From assembly GCA_002436085.1 (NCBI GenBank), contig DIXT01000020.1, forward strand, positions 158,423-222,422: a DNA stretch of 64,000 nt, read 5' to 3'. Position 1 is the stretch's first letter. Each line of letters begins with the position of its first letter. This document shows positions 19,932-27,378 of this stretch, piece after piece. A program made the translations under genes and the position numbers. The notes beneath the pieces are model-generated. The model was not told the DNA's origin and made no database searches. It worked only from the letters and a program-made list of their open reading frames with translations. This DNA is from Anaerolineaceae bacterium UBA6073 (GTDB lineage: Bacteria > Chloroflexota > Anaerolineae > Anaerolineales > Anaerolineaceae).

Positions 19932-20727
19932 TAAATTCACTTTCACACAGTCCAATCTGCAGACCTATGTGAAGTGTAAATATCAGTTTTACTTACGTTA
20001 TATTGAGCATTTCCTGTGGCCAGCCCCGGCGACAGGCGATATGCTCGCGTTTGAGCGCGACCGTTTGGCTGGCTCACGCTTTCACCAACTTGTACAGCAA
20101 TTGCTGCTCGACGTCCCTGCTGAAGCCCTCGTACGCAGCGCGGAGAATGACCCGGATTCCCGCGTTCGCGCCTGGTTTGAGCTTTTCATGGATTCTATCT
20201 ATAAGCAACTTACGGGGAATCTTTTTCCCGAATACACCCTGACCGCCAATCTCGACGGCTTTTTACTGAGCGCCAAGTATGACCTTTTGCAGCAGAACGG
20301 AGTGGATTACACGATTTTTGACTGGAAAACTTCCCGAAAGAAACCTTCTAAAGCCTGGCTGCAAGCCCAACTGCAGAGCAAGGTTTTCCCCCTGGTGCTT
20401 GCAAATCAGAAAGAATTTTATTCGGGTACGCCTGAACCAGCTATTCGTATGGTGTACTGGGAAGTCACGGAACCTGAAAAGCCTATCGTGTTGGAATGCG
20501 GTTCTGAAAAGCTGAAGGATTACCGCGCAGAGCTAAGTTCGCTGATATTCCAGATAAAAACAAATGAAGTGAAGGATTTTGAGAAAACAGAGGACGTGCA
20601 GCGCTGCCGTTATTGCGTCTACCGCACATACTGCAACCGACCCTCGATGTCCGTGGGTGTGGATGAGTTCCTTAGTTCCGAATACCTTTCCACTGAGGAA
20701 GATGCTGATATTCTAAATGGAGACTGA
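19912..20727 (+). CDS. PD-(D/E)XK nuclease with Fe-S cluster cysteines (Cas4/AddB-like)
   Basis: A 271-residue exonuclease of the RecB/Cas4 type. Motif I His is in GSRFHQLVQQ, and the catalytic D-(D/E)xK core is YTIFDWKTS. Four cysteines fit the Cas4/AddB iron-sulfur arrangement: one near the N-terminus (KCKYQFYLRY) and three at the C-terminus in RCRYCVYRTYC (Cx2Cx5C). I chose the ATG at 19912; a longer open frame upstream is a shadow of the helicase gene. The 20-nt overlap with the helicase points to a shared complex in which this protein supplies the nuclease. No CRISPR array or cas1/cas2 is nearby, so Cas4 proper is unlikely. Confidence 0.88.
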   Translation: MTSLLPDKFTFTQSNLQTYVKCKYQFYLRYIEHFLWPAPATGDMLAFERDRLAGSRFHQLVQQLLLDVPAEALVRSAENDPDSRVRAWFELFMDSIYKQLTGNLFPEYTLTANLDGFLLSAKYDLLQQNGVDYTIFDWKTSRKKPSKAWLQAQLQSKVFPLVLANQKEFYSGTPEPAIRMVYWEVTEPEKPIVLECGSEKLKDYRAELSSLIFQIKTNEVKDFEKTEDVQRCRYCVYRTYCNRPSMSVGVDEFLSSEYLSTEEDADILNGD

Positions 20728-20784
20728 TAAGATTTTCAGCTTCTGAGGATAGCATTGGTATAATAACCAGGTTAAATAAAACAA

Positions 20785-20858
20785 TGGGCAGAACAGGGCT
20801 CGAACCTGCGACCTCATCTGTGTAAAAGATGCGCTCTAACCAACTGAGCTATCCGCCC
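20785..20858 (-). tRNA. tRNA-Val (anticodon TAC)
   Basis: Cloverleaf on the minus strand: acceptor GGGCGGA/TCTGCCC with one G-U pair, D-arm GCTC/GAGC, anticodon loop TTTACAC, T-loop TTCGAGC. CCA is not encoded. It lies between the nuclease gene and the FAH-family gene, opposite to both. Confidence 0.96.
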
Positions 20859-20870
20859 GAGGAAAGAAAT

Positions 20871-20876
20871 TATACA
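20871..20876 (+). promoter_or_regulatory. -10 box of the FAH-family gene, probable leaderless start
   Basis: TATACA ends 6 nt before the ATG at 20883. The intervening bases are only A, and there is no ribosome binding site. Confidence 0.45.
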
Positions 20877-20882
20877 CAAAAA

Positions 20883-21668
20883 ATGAAAATTGTGCGATTT
20901 GAAACCAAGTATACGCCAGCCTCTTATGGCTGGATTGACGAAGACAAAGTTGGCGTTATCCAGGGAGACCCTTTTGGCGAATTTCGCCGCTATGACCCTG
21001 AGTTTTCTCTTTCCCAGGTCAAGCTCCTGGTTCCCTGTTTGCCATCCAAAATCATCGCTGTGGGGCGCAATTACGAGGAACACATCCGCGAGATGAATCA
21101 GACCCCGCCGGAGATTCCGCTGCTGTTCCTCAAACCGCCGTCCACGCTCATCCGCAGCGGCGACCCGATTATTCTGCCGCCCCAATCGGAGCGCGTGGAG
21201 CACGAAGCCGAGCTCGCCGTCGTGATTAAGAAGAAATCCCGCTGGCTGCGTGCTGATGCGGTTCGCGATGCAATTTTTGGATACGCTGTCGCGAATGACG
21301 TGACTGCTCGCGACCTGCAGCAAAGAGACGGACAATGGACCCGCGCCAAAGGTTTCGATACCTTTTGCCCCTTGGGACCCTGGATTGAAACAGAATTCAA
21401 CCCTGCTGACGCGCTGATTACCTGCCGGGTGAACGAGATTCTCAGGCAGATGACTTCCACCAGAGATATGCTCTTTAATATCGAACAGCTCATCCTGTAT
21501 GCTTCATCGATCATGACCTTGTATCCCGGTGATGTCATTCTCACGGGCACGCCCGCAGGGGTCGGCAGCCTGAATGCCGGTGATGTGGTCTCTATCTTTA
21601 TCGACGGTATTGGCAGCCTTGTAAACCCGGTCGTGGCTGGCAAAGCCTACGAGGTAAAGGAAAACTGA
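20883..21668 (+). CDS. Fumarylacetoacetate hydrolase-family protein
   Basis: A 261-residue protein of the FAH fold, which cleaves or decarboxylates C-C bonds in beta-diketo acids or isomerises 2-hydroxyhepta-dienedioates. Visible features: GRNYEEH, the metal-binding Glu pair in HEAELAVVI, the ligand Asp in ANDVTARDLQ and the C-terminal GDVILTGTPAGVG. Substrate is undetermined; many bacterial homologues are oxaloacetate or acylpyruvate hydrolases. The start is ATG 20883: a longer open frame runs through the tRNA-Val gene and is not real. The stop overlaps the next start by 1 nt (TGATG), so it heads a four-gene operon. Confidence 0.88.
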   Translation: MKIVRFETKYTPASYGWIDEDKVGVIQGDPFGEFRRYDPEFSLSQVKLLVPCLPSKIIAVGRNYEEHIREMNQTPPEIPLLFLKPPSTLIRSGDPIILPPQSERVEHEAELAVVIKKKSRWLRADAVRDAIFGYAVANDVTARDLQQRDGQWTRAKGFDTFCPLGPWIETEFNPADALITCRVNEILRQMTSTRDMLFNIEQLILYASSIMTLYPGDVILTGTPAGVGSLNAGDVVSIFIDGIGSLVNPVVAGKAYEVKEN

Positions 21669-23542
21669 TGGACGAGCTGCAAAAATCTACGATTGACAGC
21701 CGCCTGGAGAGCATCCTCTTTCAAGTAGAAAAACCAGGCCGTTACGTCGGAGGCGAGCATAACCAGGTCCGCAAGCCCTGGGATAGCGTGGAGACACACG
21801 TCGCGCTGGTGTTCCCAGATATTTATGATCTCGGGCAACCCAACCTTGGGCTTGCAATTCTGTACGACATTCTCAACCGACAGCCGGACATCCTGGCAGA
21901 ACGCGCCTTTGCCCCCTGGGTTGATATGGAAGCGCAATTGCGTGAAAACGCCCTCCCGCTTTTCTCGTTGGAATCCAAAACTCCCCTGAACAGATTTGAC
22001 ATTCTCGGTTTCACGCTGCCTTATGAGCAAATCTATACGAATGTCCTCAATATTCTGGACCTTTCAGGGATACCTTTGCTCGCCCGTGAACGCGGTCCTG
22101 AGCATCCCCTGATCATCGCGGGCGGGCAGGCGTGCTATAACCCTGAGCCGATGGCTGATTTCATCGACGCGTTCGCTATTGGCGAAGGCGAAGAACTGAT
22201 CCTGGACATCACCAAAGCCTACCAAACTTGGAAGCGCAGCAGCACCTCGCGTCAGACCTTGCTCGAAAATCTTGCAAGCATTCCCGGCGTGTACGTGCCC
22301 AGCCTATACGAAGTTGCGTACAACCCCGACGGAACCATTTCCTCTGTTTCCAGTCGAAATCCAGGTGCGGCGCTTCCTGTCCAAAAGCGCATTGTGGGCA
22401 AACTGCCGCGTGCAACCTCGCGTTTCCTGGTCCCCAACGTGGAAACTGTGCACGACCGGATCTCAGTTGAAATCATGCGCGGTTGCACGCGCGGTTGCCG
22501 CTTCTGTCACGCCGGCATGGTAAACCGGCCTGTGCGCGAACGTGAACCGGAGGAAATCCTGGAAGCAGTTCAGGCGGGGCTGGACGCCACAGGCTACGAA
22601 CAGGTTGGCCTGCTCTCGCTTTCTTCCTCCGACCATACCCGCATCCTGGAGCTCATCCGCGGCGTCTACGAAAAATTTAAAGACACGCGAGTACAGGTGA
22701 ACCTGCCCTCCCTGCGGATTGCCTCATTTTCAGTCGATTTGATGGACGAATTAAAGGACTTGCGACCGGGCGGAGGCTTCACGCTGGCGCCGGAAGCAGC
22801 CACCGAACGCATGCGCGCGATCATCAACAAGCCGCTGGATGAAGAAATCATCCTGGAGACCGCACGTACCATTTTTGAGCACGGCTGGCTGAGCCTGAAA
22901 CTGTACTTCATGATTGGTCTTCCTCAGGAAACGATGGAAGACGTTCAGGCGATCCTGGACCTGGCGCGCAAGATTAAGGGAATCGGTAAGTCGATGAAAG
23001 GCAACCGCGTCAGAATTCACCTCGGCATCGCCACCTTCATCCCCAAACCGCATACGCCTTTCCAGTGGTACTCCATAGAGGACGCGCAGTCCCTGCAAGC
23101 AAAAATCGATTTGCTTAAGGATGGAACGCGCAAATCGGATATCAAGATGACCTATAATCCGCCTGATTCTACATTGCTGGAAAGCTGGCTTTCGCGCGGA
23201 GACCGCCGCCTGGGTCCTGTAATCTTGCAAGCCTGGAAGAACGGGGCGAAGCTGGACGCCTGGACGGAAAGGTTCAACCTCCCTGCCTGGCTCAAAGCCT
23301 TTGAAACCTGCGGCGTAGACCCTGATTTTTACACTAGAAGGCAGCGCGGGCTGGATGAAATCCTACCCTGGGACCATATTTCCACTGGCGTCAGCAAGCG
23401 TTTCCTCCTAACCGATCTGCGCCTGAGCCTGGCAGGCAAAACCCGCGAAGACTGTCGGAATACCTGTTATAACTGCGGTATTCTGGATGCTTATGGCAGC
23501 CTGAAACCCTCTGAAGAAGAAGTATATTGGGGGTGCCCATGA
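21668..23542 (+). CDS. B12-binding-domain radical SAM protein (TIGR03960-like)
   Basis: A 624-residue iron-sulfur enzyme. The N-terminal 200 residues form a cobalamin-binding-like domain (VFPDIYDLGQPNLGLAILY; LIIAGGQACYNPEPMADF). The radical SAM motif CxxxCxxC is Cys273, Cys277, Cys280 in RGCTRGCRFCHAG. A substrate-binding segment with GGFTLAPEAATERMR follows, and there are extra cysteines near the C-terminus (NTCYNCG). In many bacteria this family is paired or fused with the DUF2344 protein, as here by a 4-nt overlap. The reaction is not established; RNA modification is a common guess. The family call is secure, the function open. Confidence 0.88.
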   Translation: MDELQKSTIDSRLESILFQVEKPGRYVGGEHNQVRKPWDSVETHVALVFPDIYDLGQPNLGLAILYDILNRQPDILAERAFAPWVDMEAQLRENALPLFSLESKTPLNRFDILGFTLPYEQIYTNVLNILDLSGIPLLARERGPEHPLIIAGGQACYNPEPMADFIDAFAIGEGEELILDITKAYQTWKRSSTSRQTLLENLASIPGVYVPSLYEVAYNPDGTISSVSSRNPGAALPVQKRIVGKLPRATSRFLVPNVETVHDRISVEIMRGCTRGCRFCHAGMVNRPVREREPEEILEAVQAGLDATGYEQVGLLSLSSSDHTRILELIRGVYEKFKDTRVQVNLPSLRIASFSVDLMDELKDLRPGGGFTLAPEAATERMRAIINKPLDEEIILETARTIFEHGWLSLKLYFMIGLPQETMEDVQAILDLARKIKGIGKSMKGNRVRIHLGIATFIPKPHTPFQWYSIEDAQSLQAKIDLLKDGTRKSDIKMTYNPPDSTLLESWLSRGDRRLGPVILQAWKNGAKLDAWTERFNLPAWLKAFETCGVDPDFYTRRQRGLDEILPWDHISTGVSKRFLLTDLRLSLAGKTREDCRNTCYNCGILDAYGSLKPSEEEVYWGCP

Positions 23543-24207
23543 CAAACGCGCAGCCAATTCGCGTCCGGGTGCGGTTCGCCAAAGATGGCGACCTGCGCTT
23601 TACCGGGCATCTGGATTTACAGCGGCTTTTTGAACGCGCATTGCGGCGTTCCGGGCTGCCGCTGCGCTACAGCCAGGGCTTCAACCCCAAAGTCCGTCTG
23701 AACCTGGCCAGCGCTTTACCCTTGGGCTTTTCGTCAGAAGCGGAACTGCTGGATTTTTGGCTGGATGAAGCGCTTGAAACAGCAGAGATTCAGCAGCGTT
23801 TGAGCGCGGCGCTGCCAGCGGATATCCAAATCAGGCAGGTCGAATTTGTTCCCAACCAACTGCCCAGTTTGCAGTCCAGCCTGAGAACGTCCGAATACCG
23901 CGTATCTTTTAAACCTGCTGTAGAAACCCGCGTCATCAAAGAAAAATTATCACAGCTGCTCTTGCAGGATAATATCCCCTTCACGCGGCGCGCAAAGACG
24001 GTTGATTTACGGCAGCTCTTACTGTCCGCCTGTTGGCGGGAAACATCTGCTGGAGATGAACTTGTTCTGGAGATGAAATCCACCCCGGAAGCCAGCGGCC
24101 GCCCGGATGAACTGCTCAACTTGCTGGGTTTGGAACCGGGAACATACCAGGTTTGCCGGACTGCTCTGATTTTTAGTGCGGATAAGGTGGAAATTATTGA
24201 TGGATGA
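23539..24207 (+). CDS. Radical SAM-associated DUF2344 protein (TIGR03936-like)
   Basis: A 222-residue partner of the preceding radical SAM enzyme. The family signature is near the N-terminus: VRFAKDGDLRFTGHLDLQRLFERALRRSGLP, read here in parts as RFTGHLDL and RYSQGFNPK. No catalytic motif is known. The start is ATG 23539, overlapping the radical SAM stop by 4 nt, with a GGGGGT ribosome binding site inside the upstream gene. In other bacteria the two are sometimes one polypeptide, which supports a physical complex. Confidence 0.88.
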   Translation: MTNAQPIRVRVRFAKDGDLRFTGHLDLQRLFERALRRSGLPLRYSQGFNPKVRLNLASALPLGFSSEAELLDFWLDEALETAEIQQRLSAALPADIQIRQVEFVPNQLPSLQSSLRTSEYRVSFKPAVETRVIKEKLSQLLLQDNIPFTRRAKTVDLRQLLLSACWRETSAGDELVLEMKSTPEASGRPDELLNLLGLEPGTYQVCRTALIFSADKVEIIDG

Positions 24208-24601
24208 CTGTGTTTTTTGCCGCATAATCAACGGGGAAATCCCTTGCTGGAAAGTGCTGGAGACGGAACATGCGCTCGCGTTCCTCGACATGGAACCGAT
24301 TGTGGAATATCACACGCTGGTAATTCCCAAAGCGCATTACAAAGATATATTCAGCGTCCCGGAGGAAGTGCTTTGCCAGACAGGCTCAGCCATCAAGCAG
24401 GTCATCCGCCTGTATCAGGAAAAGCTGGGCATCGAAAACATGCACTTGTTCAACAATTCCGGGAGCTTAGCCCGCCAGACTGTTTTTCATTTGCATTTCC
24501 ACATCATCCCGGTGAAACCTGAAAAGCCTTTGGTTGGTTTCATGAAGCACTCTGAGTTGGTGACAAAATACCCTGATATGCTAAAGGCTTTAGGTTTGTG
24601 A
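24200..24601 (+). CDS. HIT-family (histidine triad) nucleotide hydrolase
   Basis: A 133-residue HINT-like protein that hydrolyses nucleoside phosphoramidates or related nucleotidyl bonds. The triad is HLHFHIIPV near residue 102, and the N-terminal CVFCRIINGEIP carries the two cysteines often found in zinc-binding HIT proteins. The start ATG 24200 overlaps the DUF2344 gene by 8 nt; AAGGTGG at 24183-24189 can serve as ribosome binding site. It is the last gene of the FAH/radical SAM operon. Its link to the radical SAM step is positional only. Confidence 0.92.
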   Translation: MDDCVFCRIINGEIPCWKVLETEHALAFLDMEPIVEYHTLVIPKAHYKDIFSVPEEVLCQTGSAIKQVIRLYQEKLGIENMHLFNNSGSLARQTVFHLHFHIIPVKPEKPLVGFMKHSELVTKYPDMLKALGL

Positions 24602-24651
24602 CTGAAGCGCGAGCGGATGCGGATTATAAATTTGGGTATAATATGCAAACT

Positions 24652-24723
24652 GTTCCCGTGGCCTAATGGAGAAGGCATCGGCCTCCGAAGCCGGTCATGT
24701 GAGTTCGAATCTCACCGGGAACA
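24652..24723 (+). tRNA. tRNA-Arg (anticodon CCG)
   Basis: Acceptor GTTCCCG/CGGGAAC, anticodon loop CTCCGAA, T-arm GTGAG/CTCAC with loop TTCGAAT. CCA is not encoded. A TATAAT box at 24637-24642 lies 9 nt upstream. Confidence 0.95.
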
Positions 24724-24795
24724 TTTTTAGAACCTCTGGTAAGTCAGCTGAAAGTCTGCCAAATTTTGCTCTCACAATGAAATCTTGAGGCCATT

Positions 24796-26814
24796 ATGGG
24801 TGAAGACGAACTCCGCAAACAAATTGAAACACTCCGCGAGCAGCTTCATTATCATAACTATCGCTACCACACGCTGGATGCCCCGATTATCAGCGACTAC
24901 GAATATGACCAGCTTTACAAGCGCCTAAAGGAGCTTGAAAGCGCGCATCCCGAGCTGGTCACCCCTGACTCCCCCACCCAACGCAGCGGAGGGCAGCCGC
25001 TGGATAAATTCCGAAAAGTGGAGCACCCGACCGCTGTCCTGAGCCTGGCCAATGGTTTTGGCCGCCAGGACACGTTGGACTGGTATGAGCGCATCCTGCG
25101 CCTTGACCCGAATGTTGCCCATGCGGATTATGTCCTGGAACCCAAGCTCGACGGACTCACGGTGGTGCTGACCTATGAGCACGGGAGCTTTACGCTTGGC
25201 GCCACGCGTGGAGATGGACTTGTCGGAGAAGATATCACGGAGAACCTGAAAACTGTTCCAATGGTACCGCTGCGAATTCCGGTTTCCGGCAATACACCCC
25301 CGCCCGCCCGTTTGGTTGTACGCGGCGAGATTATCATCTTTAAAGACGATTTTGCCCGACTGAACGCAGAACTTGAGCAGCGCGGAGAAAAAACCTACCT
25401 TAACCCGCGCAATACTGCAGCAGGTTCGCTGAGGCAGCTGGACCCGAGCATTACTGCCAGGCGTCCGCTAAAGCTTTATGTCTATCAAATCCTGGAATCT
25501 TCCAGGGAGACGCCAGATACCCAGAGCGCTATCCTGGATTACCTGCAAGAGCTCGGCTTCCCGGTTAATCCTTTACGCTGGCACGCCGAGAACATCGAAC
25601 AAGCCGTGCAAATCTGCGAAAGCCTGGCGGAAATCCGCCACACCTGGCCCTACGATGCTGACGGCGTCGTAATCAAGATGAATAACCAGACCTTGGCTCG
25701 CCGGTTAGGCTTTTCCGGGAAAGATCCACGCGGCGCGTTGGCTTACAAATATCCCGGCCAAGAGGTCGAGACGACCCTGTTGGATATCCAGGTAAACGTC
25801 GGCAGAACCGGCGTGCTAACCCCACTGGCTGTGCTTAAGCCGGTCAGCATCGGCGGCGTGATTGTGCGCCAGGCTACCCTGCACAACTTTGATTTCATCC
25901 GGGAAAAAGATATCCGCATCGGCGATCAGGTGCTTCTCAAGCGCGCGGGTGAAGTCATTCCGTATATCCTTGGTCCCCTGCCGGAAAAGCGCGTCGGCAC
26001 GGAAGAACCATTTAAGATCCCGACCGAGTGTCCTTCCTGCGCATCGCCAATCCAGAAAGTGCCGGATGAAGTGGCGTATTACTGCGTGAACAGCAGCTGC
26101 CCGGCGCAGTTGGCCAGAAACATCGAAAACTTCGCCTCACGAAACGCGTTGGATATCTCCGGACTTGGACCGCAGATTGTGGCCCAGCTGGTTGAAAGCG
26201 GCTTAGTACGGTCCGCCGCTGACCTCTACACGCTGAACCGCGAGGATCTCCTGCGCCTGGATAAGTTCGGCGAGAAGAAAGCGGATAACCTGCTCCAGGC
26301 GATTGAAACGTCCAAAAAGCAGCCGCTGGAACGGCTGATCATCGGCCTGGGCATTCACGGCGTTGGAGAAGTGGCTGCACGCAAGCTTGCCCGCACTTTC
26401 CGCAGCCTGGACGCGCTCAGCCGCGCGTCACTGGAAGAGCTTACTACCCTGGAAGGCATCGGACCGAGCATCGCAGCTTCCGTTACGGGCTGGTTCGCCC
26501 AGGCGCACAACCAGGAAATGCTGCATAAACTGCGCGAAAATGGATTCTGGCCGCAGGAAAAGGAGGATGCCGAAAAATCCGCGGCGCAGCCCCTGAATGG
26601 GCTTACCTTTGTCGTCACGGGTACTCTGCCGACGCTCAGCCGGGAGCAGGCGGAACAGCTCATCCTGGAAAATGGCGGGAATGTCAGCTCCTCGGTGAGT
26701 AAAAAGACGAGTTATCTGCTGCTCGGGGAAAACCCGGGTTCAAAATACGCCAAAGCGCTGGAACTGGGCATTCCCATTTTGGACGAGGCTGGGCTGAGGG
26801 GATTAATTGTTTGA
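24796..26814 (+). CDS. ligA: NAD-dependent DNA ligase
   Basis: Seals nicks in replication and repair using NAD+. Adenylated Lys117 lies in EPKLDGLTV; the Ia domain (YHNYRYHTLDAPIISDYEYD) precedes it, and TRGDGLVGEDITENL follows. Then come the OB fold, a four-cysteine zinc finger (CPSCASPI...CVNSSCPAQL), helix-hairpin-helix repeats (GIGPSIAASVTGWF) and a C-terminal BRCT domain (GLTFVVTGTLPTLSREQAEQLI). Length 672 is normal. ATG 24796 has a weak TTGAGG ribosome binding site. A weak inverted repeat follows the gene. Confidence 0.97.
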   Translation: MGEDELRKQIETLREQLHYHNYRYHTLDAPIISDYEYDQLYKRLKELESAHPELVTPDSPTQRSGGQPLDKFRKVEHPTAVLSLANGFGRQDTLDWYERILRLDPNVAHADYVLEPKLDGLTVVLTYEHGSFTLGATRGDGLVGEDITENLKTVPMVPLRIPVSGNTPPPARLVVRGEIIIFKDDFARLNAELEQRGEKTYLNPRNTAAGSLRQLDPSITARRPLKLYVYQILESSRETPDTQSAILDYLQELGFPVNPLRWHAENIEQAVQICESLAEIRHTWPYDADGVVIKMNNQTLARRLGFSGKDPRGALAYKYPGQEVETTLLDIQVNVGRTGVLTPLAVLKPVSIGGVIVRQATLHNFDFIREKDIRIGDQVLLKRAGEVIPYILGPLPEKRVGTEEPFKIPTECPSCASPIQKVPDEVAYYCVNSSCPAQLARNIENFASRNALDISGLGPQIVAQLVESGLVRSAADLYTLNREDLLRLDKFGEKKADNLLQAIETSKKQPLERLIIGLGIHGVGEVAARKLARTFRSLDALSRASLEELTTLEGIGPSIAASVTGWFAQAHNQEMLHKLRENGFWPQEKEDAEKSAAQPLNGLTFVVTGTLPTLSREQAEQLILENGGNVSSSVSKKTSYLLLGENPGSKYAKALELGIPILDEAGLRGLIV

Positions 26815-26820
26815 CCAGCG

Positions 26821-26852
26821 TTTGGAAGGCCATTGCTGACTTTCCAAATTTG
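26821..26852 (+). terminator. Possible weak terminator after ligA
   Basis: Seven-base-pair inverted repeat TTTGGAA / TTCCAAA with a 14-nt loop, followed by a short T-run (ATTTGTC). Weak, but placed just after the ligA stop. Confidence 0.35.
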
Positions 26853-26871
26853 TCGGCAAACGCATGCTATA

Positions 26872-26908
26872 GAAAAAAATGAAACCGGTTTGCGCCGGTT
26901 TCATTTTA
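26872..26908 (-). terminator. Terminator of the tmRNA gene
   Basis: Perfect stem AAATGAAACCGG / CCGGTTTCATTT with a 6-nt loop. On the minus strand it is followed by a run of seven T. It starts 3 nt after the tmRNA 3' end. Confidence 0.85.
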
Positions 26909-26910
26909 GG

Positions 26911-27306
26911 TGGAGATGGCGGGAGTTGAACCCGCGTCCGAAAGATTAGACTCTCGAATCTCTACGAGCGTAGTCAGTTATTCAATTTCGTCCGCGCGAA
27001 GGTCAACTGACCAAACTTCACGAAGACAATCCGCTTGAGCCCGAAAGCCCTCTTAGGTCAGGTTCACGGCGCACCTGGCAGCATCCCGGCTTTTATGACG
27101 CCTTGACTGATTCCGGCCGGAAGGACGGCCTCAGGAGACGTGATCTCACTTTAGGAGATCAGCTACTTCGATCCCGCTTATGCAGCGAGAGGGAGGGTAG
27201 CGTAGTTTGTGCTTTTGGCACTTGTTTTTTGTACTGATTTATCGAGGTCGGTACCTCTCGGCTCGCAATCCGGAACCAGCTTCTCCCGTCGAGACCTGGC
27301 ATCCCC
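26911..27306 (-). ncRNA. ssrA: tmRNA (ssrA), tag peptide AKSTNYATLPLAA
   Basis: Rescues stalled ribosomes. The tRNA-like ends pair over seven bases (GGGGATG / CATCTCC) and the T-arm reads GCGGGTTCAACTCCCGC. CCA is not encoded. The 5' domain begins GGGGATGCCAGGTCTCGACG, as in other bacterial tmRNAs. The reading frame ending at TAA (near 27179) gives ...TNYATLPLAA. Taking GCC as resume codon, as is usual, the tag is AKSTNYATLPLAA. The hydrophobic LAA end is what ClpXP and related proteases recognise. About 396 nt. A TATACT -10 box lies at 27316-27321. Confidence 0.92.
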
Positions 27307-27315
27307 GTTACTCGT

Positions 27316-27321
27316 AGTATA
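27316..27321 (-). promoter_or_regulatory. -10 box of ssrA
   Basis: TATACT on the minus strand, 9 nt before the tmRNA 5' end. The terminator of the ABC operon lies just upstream of it. Confidence 0.6.
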
Positions 27322-27325
27322 GCAC

Positions 27326-27358
27326 AAAAAAACCCCCTCAGGGTAATCTAAGGGGGTT
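27326..27358 (-). terminator. Terminator of the sugar ABC importer operon
   Basis: On the minus strand, CCCCCTTAGATTACCCTGAGGGGG is a stem-loop followed by seven T. It lies 20 nt after the substrate-binding protein gene. Confidence 0.88.
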
Positions 27359-27378
27359 GTACGAGCTTTTCGGAAAGC

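Noticed and set aside
20829..20882. Longer start for the FAH-family protein
   Set aside because: The extra codons run through the tRNA-Val gene on the other strand; ATG 20883 gives the normal N-terminus.
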